A stretch of DNA of 64,000 nt from Plectosphaerella cucumerina (Eukaryota > Ascomycota > Sordariomycetes > Glomerellales > Plectosphaerellaceae), in contig JAGPXD010000001.1 of the NCBI GenBank assembly GCA_020746995.1, forward strand, positions 7,254,001 through 7,318,000. Reading direction: 5' to 3'. A program made the position numbers and the translations under genes. The notes beneath the pieces were generated by a model. It had not been told where the DNA came from. It searched no databases and worked only from the letters and a program-made list of their open reading frames with translations. Shown piece by piece: positions 1 through 10,845 of this stretch (position 1 is its first letter; every line of letters begins with the position of its first letter).

Positions 1-317
1 ACCTCAGCTGGCGAACGCTGGTGGGACCCCAGGTTCCCCCGTCACTTTTTTTTGGGCAGTTCCCCTCCACACCAGGCTGACTGACGTCTGCGCTTCACCC
101 CTCCTCGACTTGACTCGCGAGAACCCGAGTCGTGCACTGCAACAACCAAACTTGACCACCACCACAACCACCGCAACGTCCTCAAAACCCCCAGCCTCTC
201 CGCTTGGACCTGTACAAACACACACACCGGCTGCTTCCTCCCACAGACCCGACGACTGCTCGCCGCCCATCCCGTCCTACGTAGCGCACTCTGCTGGCAC
301 CCTTGCGTCACGTCACG
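1..317 (+). promoter_or_regulatory. 5' flank of the SSP411-like gene
   Basis: This is pyrimidine-rich and CA-rich leader sequence before the first in-frame ATG at 318. The open frames here lack protein-like composition, and I see no TATA box. It probably holds the core promoter and 5' UTR of the following gene. Confidence 0.4.
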
Positions 318-2930
318 ATGGTTGCTTCCGAGCTGACCCAGGCCGCCGCAAAGTCCGAGCTCGCGGACACCGGAGTCGGTTCCGCCATACCGCCGCAACA
401 ACGAGAACAGCAGGCTGTTCTCTCGCAGTCTTCTACTTCGACGCTGCGAAACCGCGCCGACCAGAGCATCAGCCCTTACGTTCAGAGCCACGCGACCAGC
501 CCCGTCGCCTGGCAGATCCTTGACGATGAGGCTGTGGCCCTCGCCAAGAAGGAGAACAAGCTCATCTTCCTCAATGTTGGCTTCAAAGCGTGCCACTGTG
601 AGTGGCGTCTCGCCCTACTTGTCGTTCATACGACTGTCCCCCGGGATTGCGCTGACAAGACCGTTGCCGTGTCGCAGATTGCAGGCTTACCTCCCATGAA
701 TCCTTCTCGAGCCCAGAATGCGCCGCGCTACTGAACGAGGCCTTCATCCCTGTCATCGTCGACCGCGAGGAACGCCCCGATCTCGACACCATCTACATGA
801 ACTATGTCCAGGCCGTCAACGGCGCCGGCGGCTGGCCGCTCAACATCTTCCTCACACCCGAGCTGGAGCCCGTCTTTGGCGGCACCTACTGGCCAGGCCC
901 GGGCACCCACTCAAAGACCGGCCCCGAGGAGGAGGACATGGTTGACTTCCTCACGGTCCTTGAGAAGCTCAAGAAGGTGTGGCAGGAGCAGGAGTCCCGC
1001 TGTCGACAGGAAGCCAGAGAGGTGCTGCTGAAACTGCGAGAGTTCGCTGCTGAGGGCACTCTCGGCACCCGCAGCACTGTCCAGATGAGCAGGATCGGCC
1101 TGTCGTCATCCTCGACCGCCACCGTCGCCTCTGCTGTCTCTACCGAGCACATTGGCGACCACCCCAAGGCGGCAGATGTGTCGAGCGAGCTGGATCTTGA
1201 CCAGTTGGAGGAGGCCTACAGCCACATCGCCGGCACTTTCGACCCCGTCTATGGCGGCTTTGGTCTTGCCCCCAAGTTCCCTGTTCCCGCCAAGCTCTCC
1301 TTCCTGCTACGACTGCCGCACTACCTGACCCCGGTTCAGGACGTCGTCGGTCCCACCGAGTGCGCGCATGCCACCGAAATGGCCCTCTTCACACTGCGCA
1401 AGATCCGCGACGGCAGTCTCAGGGACCATGTCGGTGGCCACGGTTTCGCGCGGTACTCCATCACACCCGACTGGAGCATCCCGCACTTTGAGAAGTTGGC
1501 CGCCGATAACGCGCTCCTCCTGGGTCTCTATTTGGATGCCTGGATGATCAGCAACGGCGACAAGGGCGGCGACTTTTACGAAGTTGTCCTGGAACTGGCT
1601 GACTACTTCGCTGACTCTCCCATGCGCCTGCCCCATGGCGGCTTCGCATCGAGCGAGGCCGCCGACTCGTACTTCCGACGCGGCGATAGGCACATGCGCG
1701 AGGGAGCCTATCACCTCTGGACACGAAAGGATTTTGACACAGTCATCGGCGATGACCGGGAGGCCACCATTGCCGCCGCCTACTGGAACGTTCTTGAGCA
1801 CGGCAACGTTGAGCCCGACCAGGATCCCAATGACGAGTTCATGAACCAGAACATCTTCCGGGTGCTGAAGCCCATGGCCGAGATTGGCCGCCAGTTTGGC
1901 GTCTCTGCTGACGAGGTCGACCGTATCGTAGCATCAGCGAGGCAAAAGCTCAAGGCACACAGGGAGAGGGAGCGCGTCCGCCCTGAGCTTGATGACAAGG
2001 TCATCGCCGGCTGGAACGGTCTGGTGATTGGTGCTCTTGCCCGGACAGGTGCTGCCCTGACGAGCATCGAGCCGGAGAAGAGTGCAAACTACTTCAGGGC
2101 TGCCACGCAGGCCGCAGAGTTCGTTCACTCGAACCTCTGGGATGCCGAGAACAAGGTGCTCTACAGGGCGTTCCGTGGCGTGCGCGGCCCTACCCAGGCA
2201 TTCGCCGAGGATTACACCTATCTCATCGAGGGCTTGATCGATCTCTACGAGTCGACCGGCCAGGGCAGTTGCCTTGCCTTTGCTGACGAGCTGCAGCGTA
2301 TGTCATGAACCAGCCCCTTTGAGGAACATGCGGTATACTGACAGCCCCACAGAAACCCAGGTGGCGCTCTTCTACGACTCCTCGTCGCCATCTGCGTCAA
2401 CATCGCCGAACCCGCTACCCGCGCATGCGGCCTGTGGAGGCTTCTACACCACCGCCTCGAGCTCACATGTCATCCTGCGCCTGAAGGACGGCATGGATAC
2501 GGCGCTTCCCGCTACCAATGCCATGGCTGTCAGCAATCTGTTCCGTCTCGGCGCTGCGCTGAACAACGAAACATACGTAGCCATGGGCCGGGAGACCATC
2601 AACGCCTTCGAGGCCGAGATCCTCCAGTACCCCTGGCTGTTCCCAGGTCTCCTGTCAGGCGTTGTCAGCGCCAGGCTGGGCGGCAAGACTTGGCTCATTG
2701 TCAAGGATCCCAGCGGCAACGACGGCGAAATTCCCCGCAAGCTTCTCGCAAAGCTCTACGGCGAGGCGAGGGGTGGCCTGAGGACGCTCGTCATCGTGTC
2801 TGGAGAAGACGACCTGGTGGCTCAGCGCAACCCGGCCATCGCCGAACTCGTCCGAACCGGCGGCCCAGGGGCCTACATCCGTGACAACGGCGATTTCCGG
2901 CCTTGCACCAAGTCGGATGTCGAGTACTGA
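318..2930 (+). CDS. SSP411/DUF255 thioredoxin-like protein (spermatogenesis-associated protein 20 family)
   Basis: Three exons, 318-597, 678-2297 and 2353-2930, join in frame to give 825 aa. Intron 1 (GTGAGT..GCAG) splits the thioredoxin-like CxxC motif: residues 92-95 read C-H-Y-C only after splicing, followed by RLTSHESF. The conserved DUF255 block follows (VDREERPDLDTIYMNYVQ, then GGWPLNIFLTPE). The rest is an (alpha/alpha)6-barrel-like region of the glycosidase/N-acylglucosamine epimerase type, and the length of about 800 aa is normal for the family. The family has a thioredoxin fold fused to the barrel; its biochemical role is poorly defined, and a redox or carbohydrate role is only inferred. 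The start at 318 is the first ATG in the exon 1 frame. Confidence 0.88.
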
Positions 2931-3852
2931 TCGACATGCACGTAGTCAAGGTCTGTGAAGCCCGCGCCCTCGCCATCATCAACCAGACATGCCTGGCTGT
3001 CTGAGACCAGATGAGCTCATTTGCCACGGACGTCAAGTGCACCACATACAGATATCAGGGCATGTTTCAGTGATGATGGTGCTTGAGAATGACACACTCT
3101 GTTTACAGAATGTTGCGGAGTACTTGTTTTGGCGGTAGACTTGAATCCTGAATAGCCAGGCTTTTGACTTACAACAAAATAGATCAATGCTCACGCTGCT
3201 TCCGACTGTATCTGACCCCGGTGAGGCCGAAGGTTGCAGCACTTGATGCAGGGCTTCTACTGAGGGTAACTGGTTCCGCGGCAGAGCCTCATCTCGATGA
3301 AGCCTTGTTTGACTCGCCTGTAAAACTTGCATTGAATAGACAATCTTCAGTGGTCCAAATGCAGGCACCCAACTGGTACTTCCGCTAGGTTGTCTACACG
3401 CCAAAGACAACCTGATTGTCTGGAGGCACTGCCTTCAGCGGCTTGCATGGAGGCATGCCGCTTTATACGCTCGCTGGCTTTGAGACATGCCTTGACGATG
3501 GTGCCAATCAACCGCCCTTTCATGGGCAGACGATGGTCAAGACATGTCCTCAGAAGCAGGCATACTATGATTTCCGCGTGAGCCTAGACAAGCAATCGGC
3601 GTTGGTTGAAAGAGGAAGTAGGACCATCCAAAGGGGCGACGCAGCAATACAACTTGCAGGCAGAGAAAAGCAGGCAGCCGACTTTTATATGACATCCATG
3701 AACGACCGGAACTCTAACACCTGGTTACCCTCTCCATCTGACCGTCGCCCAGCACATCTATCTCCCAATCTCATCTTCGCAACCTTACTGTTGACACTAC
3801 GTACACCCTCTTCACCAGCACATCATCTTTTCCCCCAACTCTAGCCGCAGAC
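2931..3852. other. Intergenic region, no gene seen
   Basis: Between the SSP411-like gene and the SET gene. Short open frames on both strands have no recognisable similarity or splice-compatible partners. A TTTATAT stretch near 3682 lies about 170 nt before the SET gene ATG and could act as an AT-rich core promoter element. Confidence 0.5.
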
Positions 3853-6315
3853 ATGGACTTCAAAGACGTATCCGGCCGTCGCTGGGTACTCGAAGACATC
3901 GAGTTCTGGCAGAACGTCCTGGAGAAAGCATCCCGACACAAGGGCGAATTGGTCTCCAAGTATCATCCTCCAGACCAGCTCATCTCAAGGCACTTGGAGT
4001 CTCTTGAGCTGAGCAAGCATGCGAGCGATCTCGATGACGATAGCTCTTCCAGCGAATCCGACAGCGACAGCTCCTCCAGCGAACCCGATAGTAACAACTC
4101 CTCCTGCGAACCCGACAGGGACGTCTTGGTGCTTCTGCCCCCTTACCTTCCGTGTGAGCGACGAATCACGGATCTTGAGCCAATTTTCATCAAGGATATG
4201 AGACTAGAGACTCACCACCGCGGTCGCAGGGTACTCGTCAGGGTTCTCACTCCGGGTATGCGTACTACGGGCCTCATGACCGTTGTGGAGGATGAGCAGG
4301 GCACAGCGTTGACTCTTCATGCTCGCCACCAGCCGACAAATGTGCCACCCGAAGAGTTCATGCGGCCCGATGACGTGTTCCTTCTCAAGGAACCCTACTT
4401 GGTCATGGAGCCCGTTGAGAAGGAGCTTGAGAACTGGGACTATCGTCTCCGTGTTGATCATCTTTCCGACATCGTCAAGCTGACAAGCGTCGATGACATG
4501 ATTCCTGAGAAATGGAGGCGCACTGCCGAGGCCACCCTCGAAACCCTTCAAGCCCAGGGAGATGAAGCTGCGCATAAGGAGAATTGGGCAGAGGCCCTTC
4601 GCCTGTGAGTATTTTGCTCTGTTGTGCTGACGTTTCGAACTTTTCCCCTCTGAAGCCCCGATAATAATCCTTGGCCATTAGCCACACATCTGCCATCGAA
4701 GCTGCCGAGAAGCACTCGGAAGACTGGAGGCTTGCCCATCTGGACCGTTCAAAGGCCAACTATCGGATGTTTCGTCCCGAACACGCCCGCGAAGACGCCA
4801 AGCACGGCAGCAGAATCTCCCCGCCTCCTTGGGAGTGTCACTGGGTCGAAGCGCTCGCTCTCTACGAGCTTGGAGACTTTGTCCAGTCTCTCGAATGCAT
4901 TGAGAAGATTTCGGTATCCTGTTCCTTCTATGCGACCATCGAAAAGACCCTTGAGCGTGTCAAGGTCCGACTGCGTGAGCAGTAAGAGGGTGTGTACGAC
5001 TTCACCGAGATGTACAGGCAGACGAAACGGACGCCTCCATTCATTGACTGCGCCACCTACTCTGCGCCGGTTGAGATGCGTCCATCGCCCGGACAAGGAC
5101 GAGGCAGCGGCCTGTTCACCAAAGAGGCTGTTTCTGTTGGGCAGCTCCTCCTGTGTGAGAAGGCGCTCGGCTACACCTACGTCGACCCGAGAAAATGCAG
5201 ATCCGCCGATACACTTCTCAACATGACCACCAAGAAGGCTTACCAGGGAGGTCAGGCAGACCTCCTTCAGGCGTTGGTCCAGAAGCTGTATCATGGTCCT
5301 CGAAAGATGAGGGAGGCATTTGGCGACCTGTACCGCGGGGATTTCAAGGGTTCAGCTGTGGTGGAGGTTGATGGCACTCCCATCGTCGACTCGTACGTTC
5401 TCCCCAAAAACCACTCTCTTCCCAGAAATCGGATAGCTGACGGCAGAATCAAGGTTCCTGGTCGGTAACATCATGGTCCTCAATTGCTCTAATTCGTGGC
5501 GAACCTCTGTTGACGCTCGCGCGGAATCGAACAAAAAAGACATGAGCCACCTCGACGACAGCGATGAAGACGAAGTGGAAAGTGACGCGAGGAGCTGTGG
5601 TCTCTGGCTACTCGCGTCGCGCCTGAACCATTCCTGCATCAGCAACTGCAGCAACTCCTTCATCGGAGACATGCAGATCATCCGTGCCACCAGAAACCTC
5701 GAGGCCGGCTCCGAGCTCTTCCTCGAGCACCGACAGCCAAAGTGTGATGACACTTACAGCGAAGTGCAGGCAGAGCTCCGTTCGTGTTGGGGCTTCACGT
5801 GTTCCTGCGAGCTCTGCCAAAGCTTGAAGGAGACATCCGAGGAAACCCACGCCCATCGCGACATGTTGTCTTCAAAGCTGGGCGATCTCATACGCAAAAT
5901 CGACGAAAACTACCTGGTCGACGCAACGGGTATAATCAAGGAGATTGAGGCGACGTACAGGCCAGGAGAAATTGCGCTGGAAGCTTTCAGCGGTTGCTAC
6001 CACGTCGGCGAGGACATGGTCGACCGAGAGAACAAGCCGGTAGACTGCATTAAGCTTGTGGTTCAGGGCCTGGGGGCTCTCGGCTTTGACATTGAGGCAG
6101 TTTTACCCGATGAGAACAGGAAGGCGTCGCTCAAGGTGAAGCGCTGGGGGTATATGCATTTCGAGACGCCCTGGGCCTTCTGGCTGCTCTTCAAGGCCTA
6201 CAAAGAGGTGGGTCCTAAGGCTTGCGATGCTGCGAGACGATATGCCGGGTTGTCCTACCGCGCGATGTTTGGAGCGGAGGAGAGAATTCTTGAAGAGTTC
6301 CCGGAGTTCAAGTAG
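3853..6315 (+). CDS. TPR and SET-domain protein (SMYD-like), interrupted by an in-frame stop
   Basis: Exons 3853-4604, 4682-5392 and 5454-6315 join in phase (introns GTGAGT..TTAG and GTACGT..CAAG); read through, they would give 774 aa. The N-terminus has an acidic Ser/Asp/Glu tract. A TPR-like helical stretch (EALRLHTSAIEAAEKHSEDW) crosses intron 1. A SET domain runs from about codon 380 (RPSPGQGRGSGLF) to NHSCISNCSNSF near 546, with a Cys-rich post-SET CSCELC near 605. Fungal relatives are predicted lysine methyltransferases. Codon 352 is TAA (4983-4985), just before VYDFTEMYRQ, a segment I recall as conserved in this family. Only a 36-nt GTAAGA..TACAG intron (4982-5017) could remove it without changing frame, which is shorter than normal. 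This is either a nonsense allele or pseudogene, or an ultra-short intron. Confidence 0.72.
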
Positions 6316-6821
6316 GCTGGTGGTTGGTTGGTGATCTGGAGAGGAACCTGGCGTTTTCTGGCGGACCTTTGAATTTGGACATCTTGAGACACGAATAGAT
6401 GTCGGCAATGGCGAGTGCTGAATCAACTGCATAACAAGGCGACCTGGTGGTGATGTCGACTGATCATACGGAAATCAACCAGAGGTTCTTCTCTCCTCAA
6501 GCAACGCCAATGATTCGAGGCTGCGAACGTGCACTTCACTAGAAGCTTCAATGCCGCAGGAAAGCCTCGGTCACCACGCCGGCAAGCTGAGTCCCATAGA
6601 TTTTCAGATGACGAGCATCGGTACACCTGTCTCGACGATATCCTCGTCAAAGGCCTGGGAGAATCGGGGTGCATGGCTGATGGCGTTGCTTCTCACACTT
6701 GCACAACATCTGAGGTCGATACAGACATCGTGGGGGTTCCGTCGTTGCATCTCCGTGTACAGACATCCGGTGCCGGCCTGGAGGGCTCGTGTAAATAATA
6801 CAAAGATCTGGTAGAAAAGTC
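6316..6821. other. Intergenic, 3' flank of the SET gene
   Basis: No coding pattern is visible. It holds the presumed 3' UTR of the SET gene and sequence leading to the hairpin-rich tRNA-like element. Confidence 0.45.
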
Positions 6822-6903
6822 AAAAAGACCCCCTCCGGACATCCTGCTATGCAGGAATCCGAAGGGGTAGAAAACCGCCCCCCTAATTTCGGAGGGCGGT
6901 TTT
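6822..6903 (-). terminator. Two strong stem-loops and a T5 run
   Basis: 6871-6903 is a hairpin with a perfect 10-bp stem (AAAACCGCCC / GGGCGGTTTT). 6828-6868 is a second hairpin with an inner perfect TCCTGC/GCAGGA stem on a TAT loop and an outer C/G-rich stem. On the minus strand these follow the tRNA-like T-arm directly and end in TTTTT (complement of 6822-6826), a plausible Pol III stop. They may instead be internal structure of the RNA. Confidence 0.45.
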
Positions 6904-6975
6904 GCTTGCAGCGGGAATCGAACCCGCGCCGTGGCCTCTGCGCCAGTGGCCTAGATGCGATTTGTTTGTGCGATT

Positions 6976-6999
6976 GTCAAAGAAACCGTCAAAGAAACC
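6976..6999. repeat. Perfect tandem duplication of a 12-mer
   Basis: GTCAAAGAAACC occurs twice in direct succession, between the A-box-like and B-box-like motifs of the tRNA-like element. It helps explain the abnormal spacing. Confidence 0.85.
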
Positions 7000-7017
7000 G
7001 ACTAGGCCACCGGCGAC

Positions 7018-7449
7018 TTCCGATGGGAAGGATGGCGAGTCGGGGAATTATAAGGCATGGTGGGTGACGAGATGGTGGCAGGTGCGGAAAGTGCGTGAGT
7101 GTGCTGATGCTGATGCGGAAGGTGGGTGAGTTCACCAGCGCTGGTGGGGTCGATGCCAGTGAGGCAGGTGAGTCTATGAAGTCAGCCAACAAATGCGCCA
7201 GATGAAAATGAGAAATTCCTAGGGGCAGCAGAAATCAATGTGTGTGATTAATAGTTTCGAGTATGATGAGTTGGGAAGAAACAATAACCCCTTGGCCTGA
7301 TATCCAAAATCTTGATCAGGGCACCTACGCAGGCTTGACGAGACGATTACAACAATATAAAAGCAAAAGATCAAACAGAAGTCGGCTTCCTCGCTGTTAC
7401 GAAAGTCCTATAAATGGTCAGCCTGGTCACACGACAGCAACATCTCAAC
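7018..7449. other. Intergenic between tRNA-like element and methyltransferase gene
   Basis: GT-rich and GA-rich sequence without a credible coding frame. The right end is the presumed 3' UTR of the minus-strand methyltransferase gene. Confidence 0.4.
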
Positions 7450-8666
7450 CTACGTTTTCCCAAATGTCCGTTTCCCAACCCTCTTGTTCTCAAGCAAAAC
7501 CCTCCGGATCAAGTCCCGGGTATCTTCCTCCTTCCAGCCGCACGAGGAGAACACCCTCAACGCGTAGTTCTCCAGACCTAGGAGCGTGTCAGCTGCCGCA
7601 AGGCATTCGAGATAAGCCTCCACGTACCATACTCGATCAGCAAGGCGAGCTGCGCCCCCTTGTGCCGCATCCTCTCGTCGACGCCGGCCGGGGCAAACGG
7701 CACGAGGTCGGACATCTCAACAGCCCTCTCGAAGCCAACTTCCTCCAGCAAGGCGCGAACGCTGGTGATAGGATCAAAGTCGACGCCCACCTTCTCCGCC
7801 ATCCAAGCAAAATTGGCCACGAGCTCCTGACACGCCTCGAGGCCATCAGCCTCATCCTTGGTATCGCCGTCAAGTTCGCTGTTCTCAAAGAGGAACCATC
7901 GGTTCCGTACTTCAGAGACCTCGATCTGCCCGCCGGGCCGGAGATGCTCAAACGCCTGCTGGAAAAGGCGCTTCAGGTCCCTGACGCCACCACCCACGAT
8001 GTTGCGGACGTGGACAAAGTCGAGGTTCAGGCTTGACTCGTCGCCGCCCCCGTCGATGGCGCCCCAGGGCTCGTTGGCGTCGGCGACCTCGAAGACGACA
8101 TTGGGAGGCACCACGGTCGGGAGCAGCGTGGAGGACACGTCGATACCCCTGATGCGGGCGGTGGGATAGCGCTCGCCCATCTCGGTGGCCCAGATGCCCG
8201 TGCCGGCGCCGATGTCGAGGATGGACATGGGGTGGTCGAGGGTATCCGGGTCCGGCAAGGTGGTGAAGGTGAGCTTCCCGTCGAGACAGAGTCCGAAGAG
8301 GCCGTGCTGGATCTCGAGGCGGGCGCGTTCCGACTCGTCGTTGGGGACGAAGATGTCGCCGCTGCCGTGGTAGGTGTGGCCGTTGCAGCGGATCAGGTTG
8401 CCCTCGCCATCGCCGCTGGAGACGGACGAGTAGCCGTCGTCGGCGTCGTTGCTGTCAACGTGTAGCTCCGTGTCCACGACACTCTTCTTCCGACCGCCGA
8501 CGCGGCATCGGTCCTTCACGTGGCTGCTCCGCCGTTGAGCGGCCCCGGGGCGGCACACGTGGGCCGCGACTTCGCGCGGACCTTGACCCTGGTCGTTGCT
8601 CCTGGCATCATTGTTCGGCTGTGCCGAGGCATCAAGGCCGCCTGCCGCGTTGGAGCACATCCCCAT
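7450..8666 (-). CDS. LaeA-like SAM-dependent methyltransferase
   Basis: Two exons on the minus strand, 8666-7628 and 7577-7450, are separated by a 50-nt intron (GTACGT..CCTAG). They give 388 aa if translation starts at the first ATG (8666). Motif I, ILDIGAGTGIW, is at about residue 149. An acidic loop, FEVADANEPW, and LDFVHVRN follow, all typical of the Methyltransf_23 group that includes LaeA-like regulators of secondary metabolism. The tail after the intron (ENYALRVFSSCGWKEEDT) matches the usual C-terminal pattern. The stretch before DDGYSS has weak conservation, so the start or a 5' intron is uncertain. No secondary-metabolism genes lie next to it, and the substrate is unknown. Confidence 0.8.
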
Positions 8667-9262
8667 CAAGAGCTGCAATTCGAAGCAATGGAAGCGCAGA
8701 TGGGGTCTCGCCGATCGACTGGCGCACCAGAGTACTAGACCAGTGGATCGGCCGTTCCTCGTCCGTGGGAGAAGCCAGAAGTCATGATTGCTCACACGCC
8801 AGCCACCAACAGGCGGATGTTTCTCTGCAGGGCGGGTAGCACTGAGACGGCCAAGAGTGGCTTATGTAAGCCACGGGCCAGAATGCACGCCTGAGTACAA
8901 ACAGTGTCGGTCCGAGTTGCTTTCTGAGACTTATCCTGTCGTGTTGAACGTGTGCAGTGGTGCATCTAAGGCCCCTACTCCCTGTGGTCAGCATCCTGCC
9001 CATGAGGGTAAGCAGGTAGGCTTGCCGGCTGTGGCTGTGGCTGACGACCCTAAATCCATGAGCAGATGGAAAGTTCTCAGCCAGGAAAAGACCAGCATTT
9101 CAGCCGCAAGCACCCGACAGAAGAGACACGACGATTACGATCATGTACCGTAGGCAGATGGTTTCAAAAGTAAATGGGATATAAAAACTGGGTATCATGT
9201 CCAGCACATGCTGATCAAGACGCCTGCCACAGGTGTACAACATGCCAGGCCTTTCGAGCACC
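8667..9262. other. Intergenic between methyltransferase (5') and glutamine synthetase-like gene (3')
   Basis: This carries the 5' flank of the methyltransferase gene and the 3' flank of the glutamine synthetase-like gene, both minus strand. A 121-codon plus-strand frame at 8788-9153 lacks protein-like composition and is not called. Confidence 0.45.
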
Positions 9263-10845
9263 TTACACCGTCTCGATGTACCTCCTCACCTCCCTAATGG
9301 CAATGTCAGCTGATGATGAGAAAGAATGGTGGGCGGGAGACTTACCAATCGGTGACGGCCTCGTCCCAGATGCGAATCTCGTGCTCTCTGGTGCCGCCAA
9401 AGTGGTCCACAAACTCGTCGCCAAAGACCTCGCGCGCGATACTTTCCTTACGCGTAAACCTGTCGTTGGCCTCTTTCAGGCTCTTGGCCAGCCGCGCGCC
9501 CTTGTCGGCGGCACCGCCAATGTCCTGTCCCTTGCCTAGCGGGGGCACCGGAATGGCCAGCTTCTTCTCGACACCCCGCCAGCCGAGCGCGAGAACGGCA
9601 GCCAGGACGTAGTAAGGGTTCGTGTCCGCACCGGGCACTCGGATCTCGAATCTCGTCGCGCCCGGCTTCGAGGTGGGGGGCGCGATCAAGCGGATGGATG
9701 CGGCACGGTGTTCCAGGCCCCACGACACGGTCACGGGTGCCCAGAAGTTCTCGACCAGTCGCTTGTAGGAGTTGATGGTCGGTGCTACGAGGGGCATCAC
9801 ATCAGGCAGGCCTTCGAGGACACCGGCGAGGAAGTGCCGGCCGAGGTCGGACAGGTTCGCAATGTCGGGCCACTCTGCATTCTCGTCGGGCGTCTCGCGC
9901 GCGAACAGGTTCTTGCCAGACTTGTCGACGATGGAGACGTGCATGTGACCGCTGTTTCCTGGGAGGCCCTGCTTCGGCTTGGCCATGAAGCAGGGGGTGA
10001 TGCCGTAGCCGGTGGCCACGGACTTGACGACGTACTTGAACAGACTGGCACGATCGGCCATGTCCCTGATCTCGCCAAACTCGAGAGCGGCCTCGAAAAC
10101 ACCAGGGCCACTCTCGGTATGCCAGCCTTCGATGTCGCAGTTGAACTTGGCGCACGACTCGAAAACATCGTAGAAGTACTCCTTGTTGTGTACAGTCCGG
10201 GTCAGGCTGTACCCGAACATGCCCTCGGTCAGGGAGGGGAGGTTCTGGGGAGGGTTCTCCTGCAGGTAACCTGCGGTGGAGGTCGCGGCCTCGGAGGTTT
10301 TGGAGGGGGCCTTGAACTGGTAGAACTCGTATTCGGCTGTTGCAAGACGGGGTGATGAGCATCATGAAGAGAAAGGGAGGGTAGGGGCAACGGGCGACAC
10401 CACGAAGTGCCCTGATCTGCTTACCGCCTGCCATGGCTCCCATGCCTTTCTTTTCCAGTTTTGCCATGGCGGTCTTCAGGAGACCGCGAGGACAGGCGCA
10501 AATGGGCTCGTGGGTGTCGGGGTCCAGGAAGCTGACGAGGAAGAAGGGCACGTCGCCCTCCCAGGGGATGCGACGGAAGCTGGAGAGGTCTGGGACGGCG
10601 AGAAGGTCGCGGTAGCCATTCCCGGCGTTGCTGACTCCAAGTTCGCGCGCGTACGTCTGGTCGTGCATGTCCCAACCAAAGATGACAGAGCAGAAGCCGA
10701 AGCCCGCCTCGGCAACGGACAGGAACTTCTTCTTGGAGACAAGCTTGCCGCGCAGCTGGCCGTCGACGTCGATTCCGGCGAGCTTGACCTTGTTGTCGTT
10801 CTTGAGGAGCTCCGGCAGAGCCTCGATGGTGACTTGAGGCGCCAT
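9263..10845 (-). CDS. Glutamine synthetase family protein (GlnA/FluG type)
   Basis: Minus-strand exons 10845-10425, 10336-9346 and 9293-9263 give 480 aa; the last exon is only 31 nt and encodes EVRRYIETV. The beta-grasp N-domain includes GIDVDGQLRGKLV. Catalytic-domain motifs follow: ESGPGVFEAALEF (about 215-227, metal-binding glutamates), GNSGHMHVSI (about 267), NSYKRLVENFWAP (about 329) and RFEIRVPGADTNPYY (about 369-383). The length and motifs fit the bacterial-type GS-I-like branch that includes the FluG C-terminal domain and gamma-glutamylamine ligases. It is not the shorter eukaryotic GS-II of primary ammonia assimilation. It should ligate glutamate to ammonia or an amine using ATP; the true acceptor is unknown. 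Confidence 0.88.

Larger units (their letters stand above)
6822..7017 (-). ncRNA. tRNA-like, possibly Pol III-transcribed element (tRNA relic or tRNA-derived SINE)
   Basis: Read on the minus strand, there is a perfect A-box consensus TGGCCTAGTCGG (7009-6998). Further on is a perfect T-arm, GCGGG-TTCGATT-CCCGC (6927-6911), containing the B-box GGTTCGATTCC. The A-to-B distance is far larger than in an intronless tRNA. The seven bases after the T-arm (TGCAAGC) find no partner upstream, so no mature cloverleaf can be drawn. Two GC-rich stem-loops and a T5 run follow. I infer an internal Pol III promoter in a degenerate tRNA, a tRNA-derived SINE, or an unrecognised small RNA; the transcript is unproven. 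Confidence 0.4.

Noticed and set aside
6904..7017. A functional tRNA gene
   Set aside because: A- and B-box motifs are present, but no acceptor stem or anticodon arm can be paired. Reported as a tRNA-like element instead.
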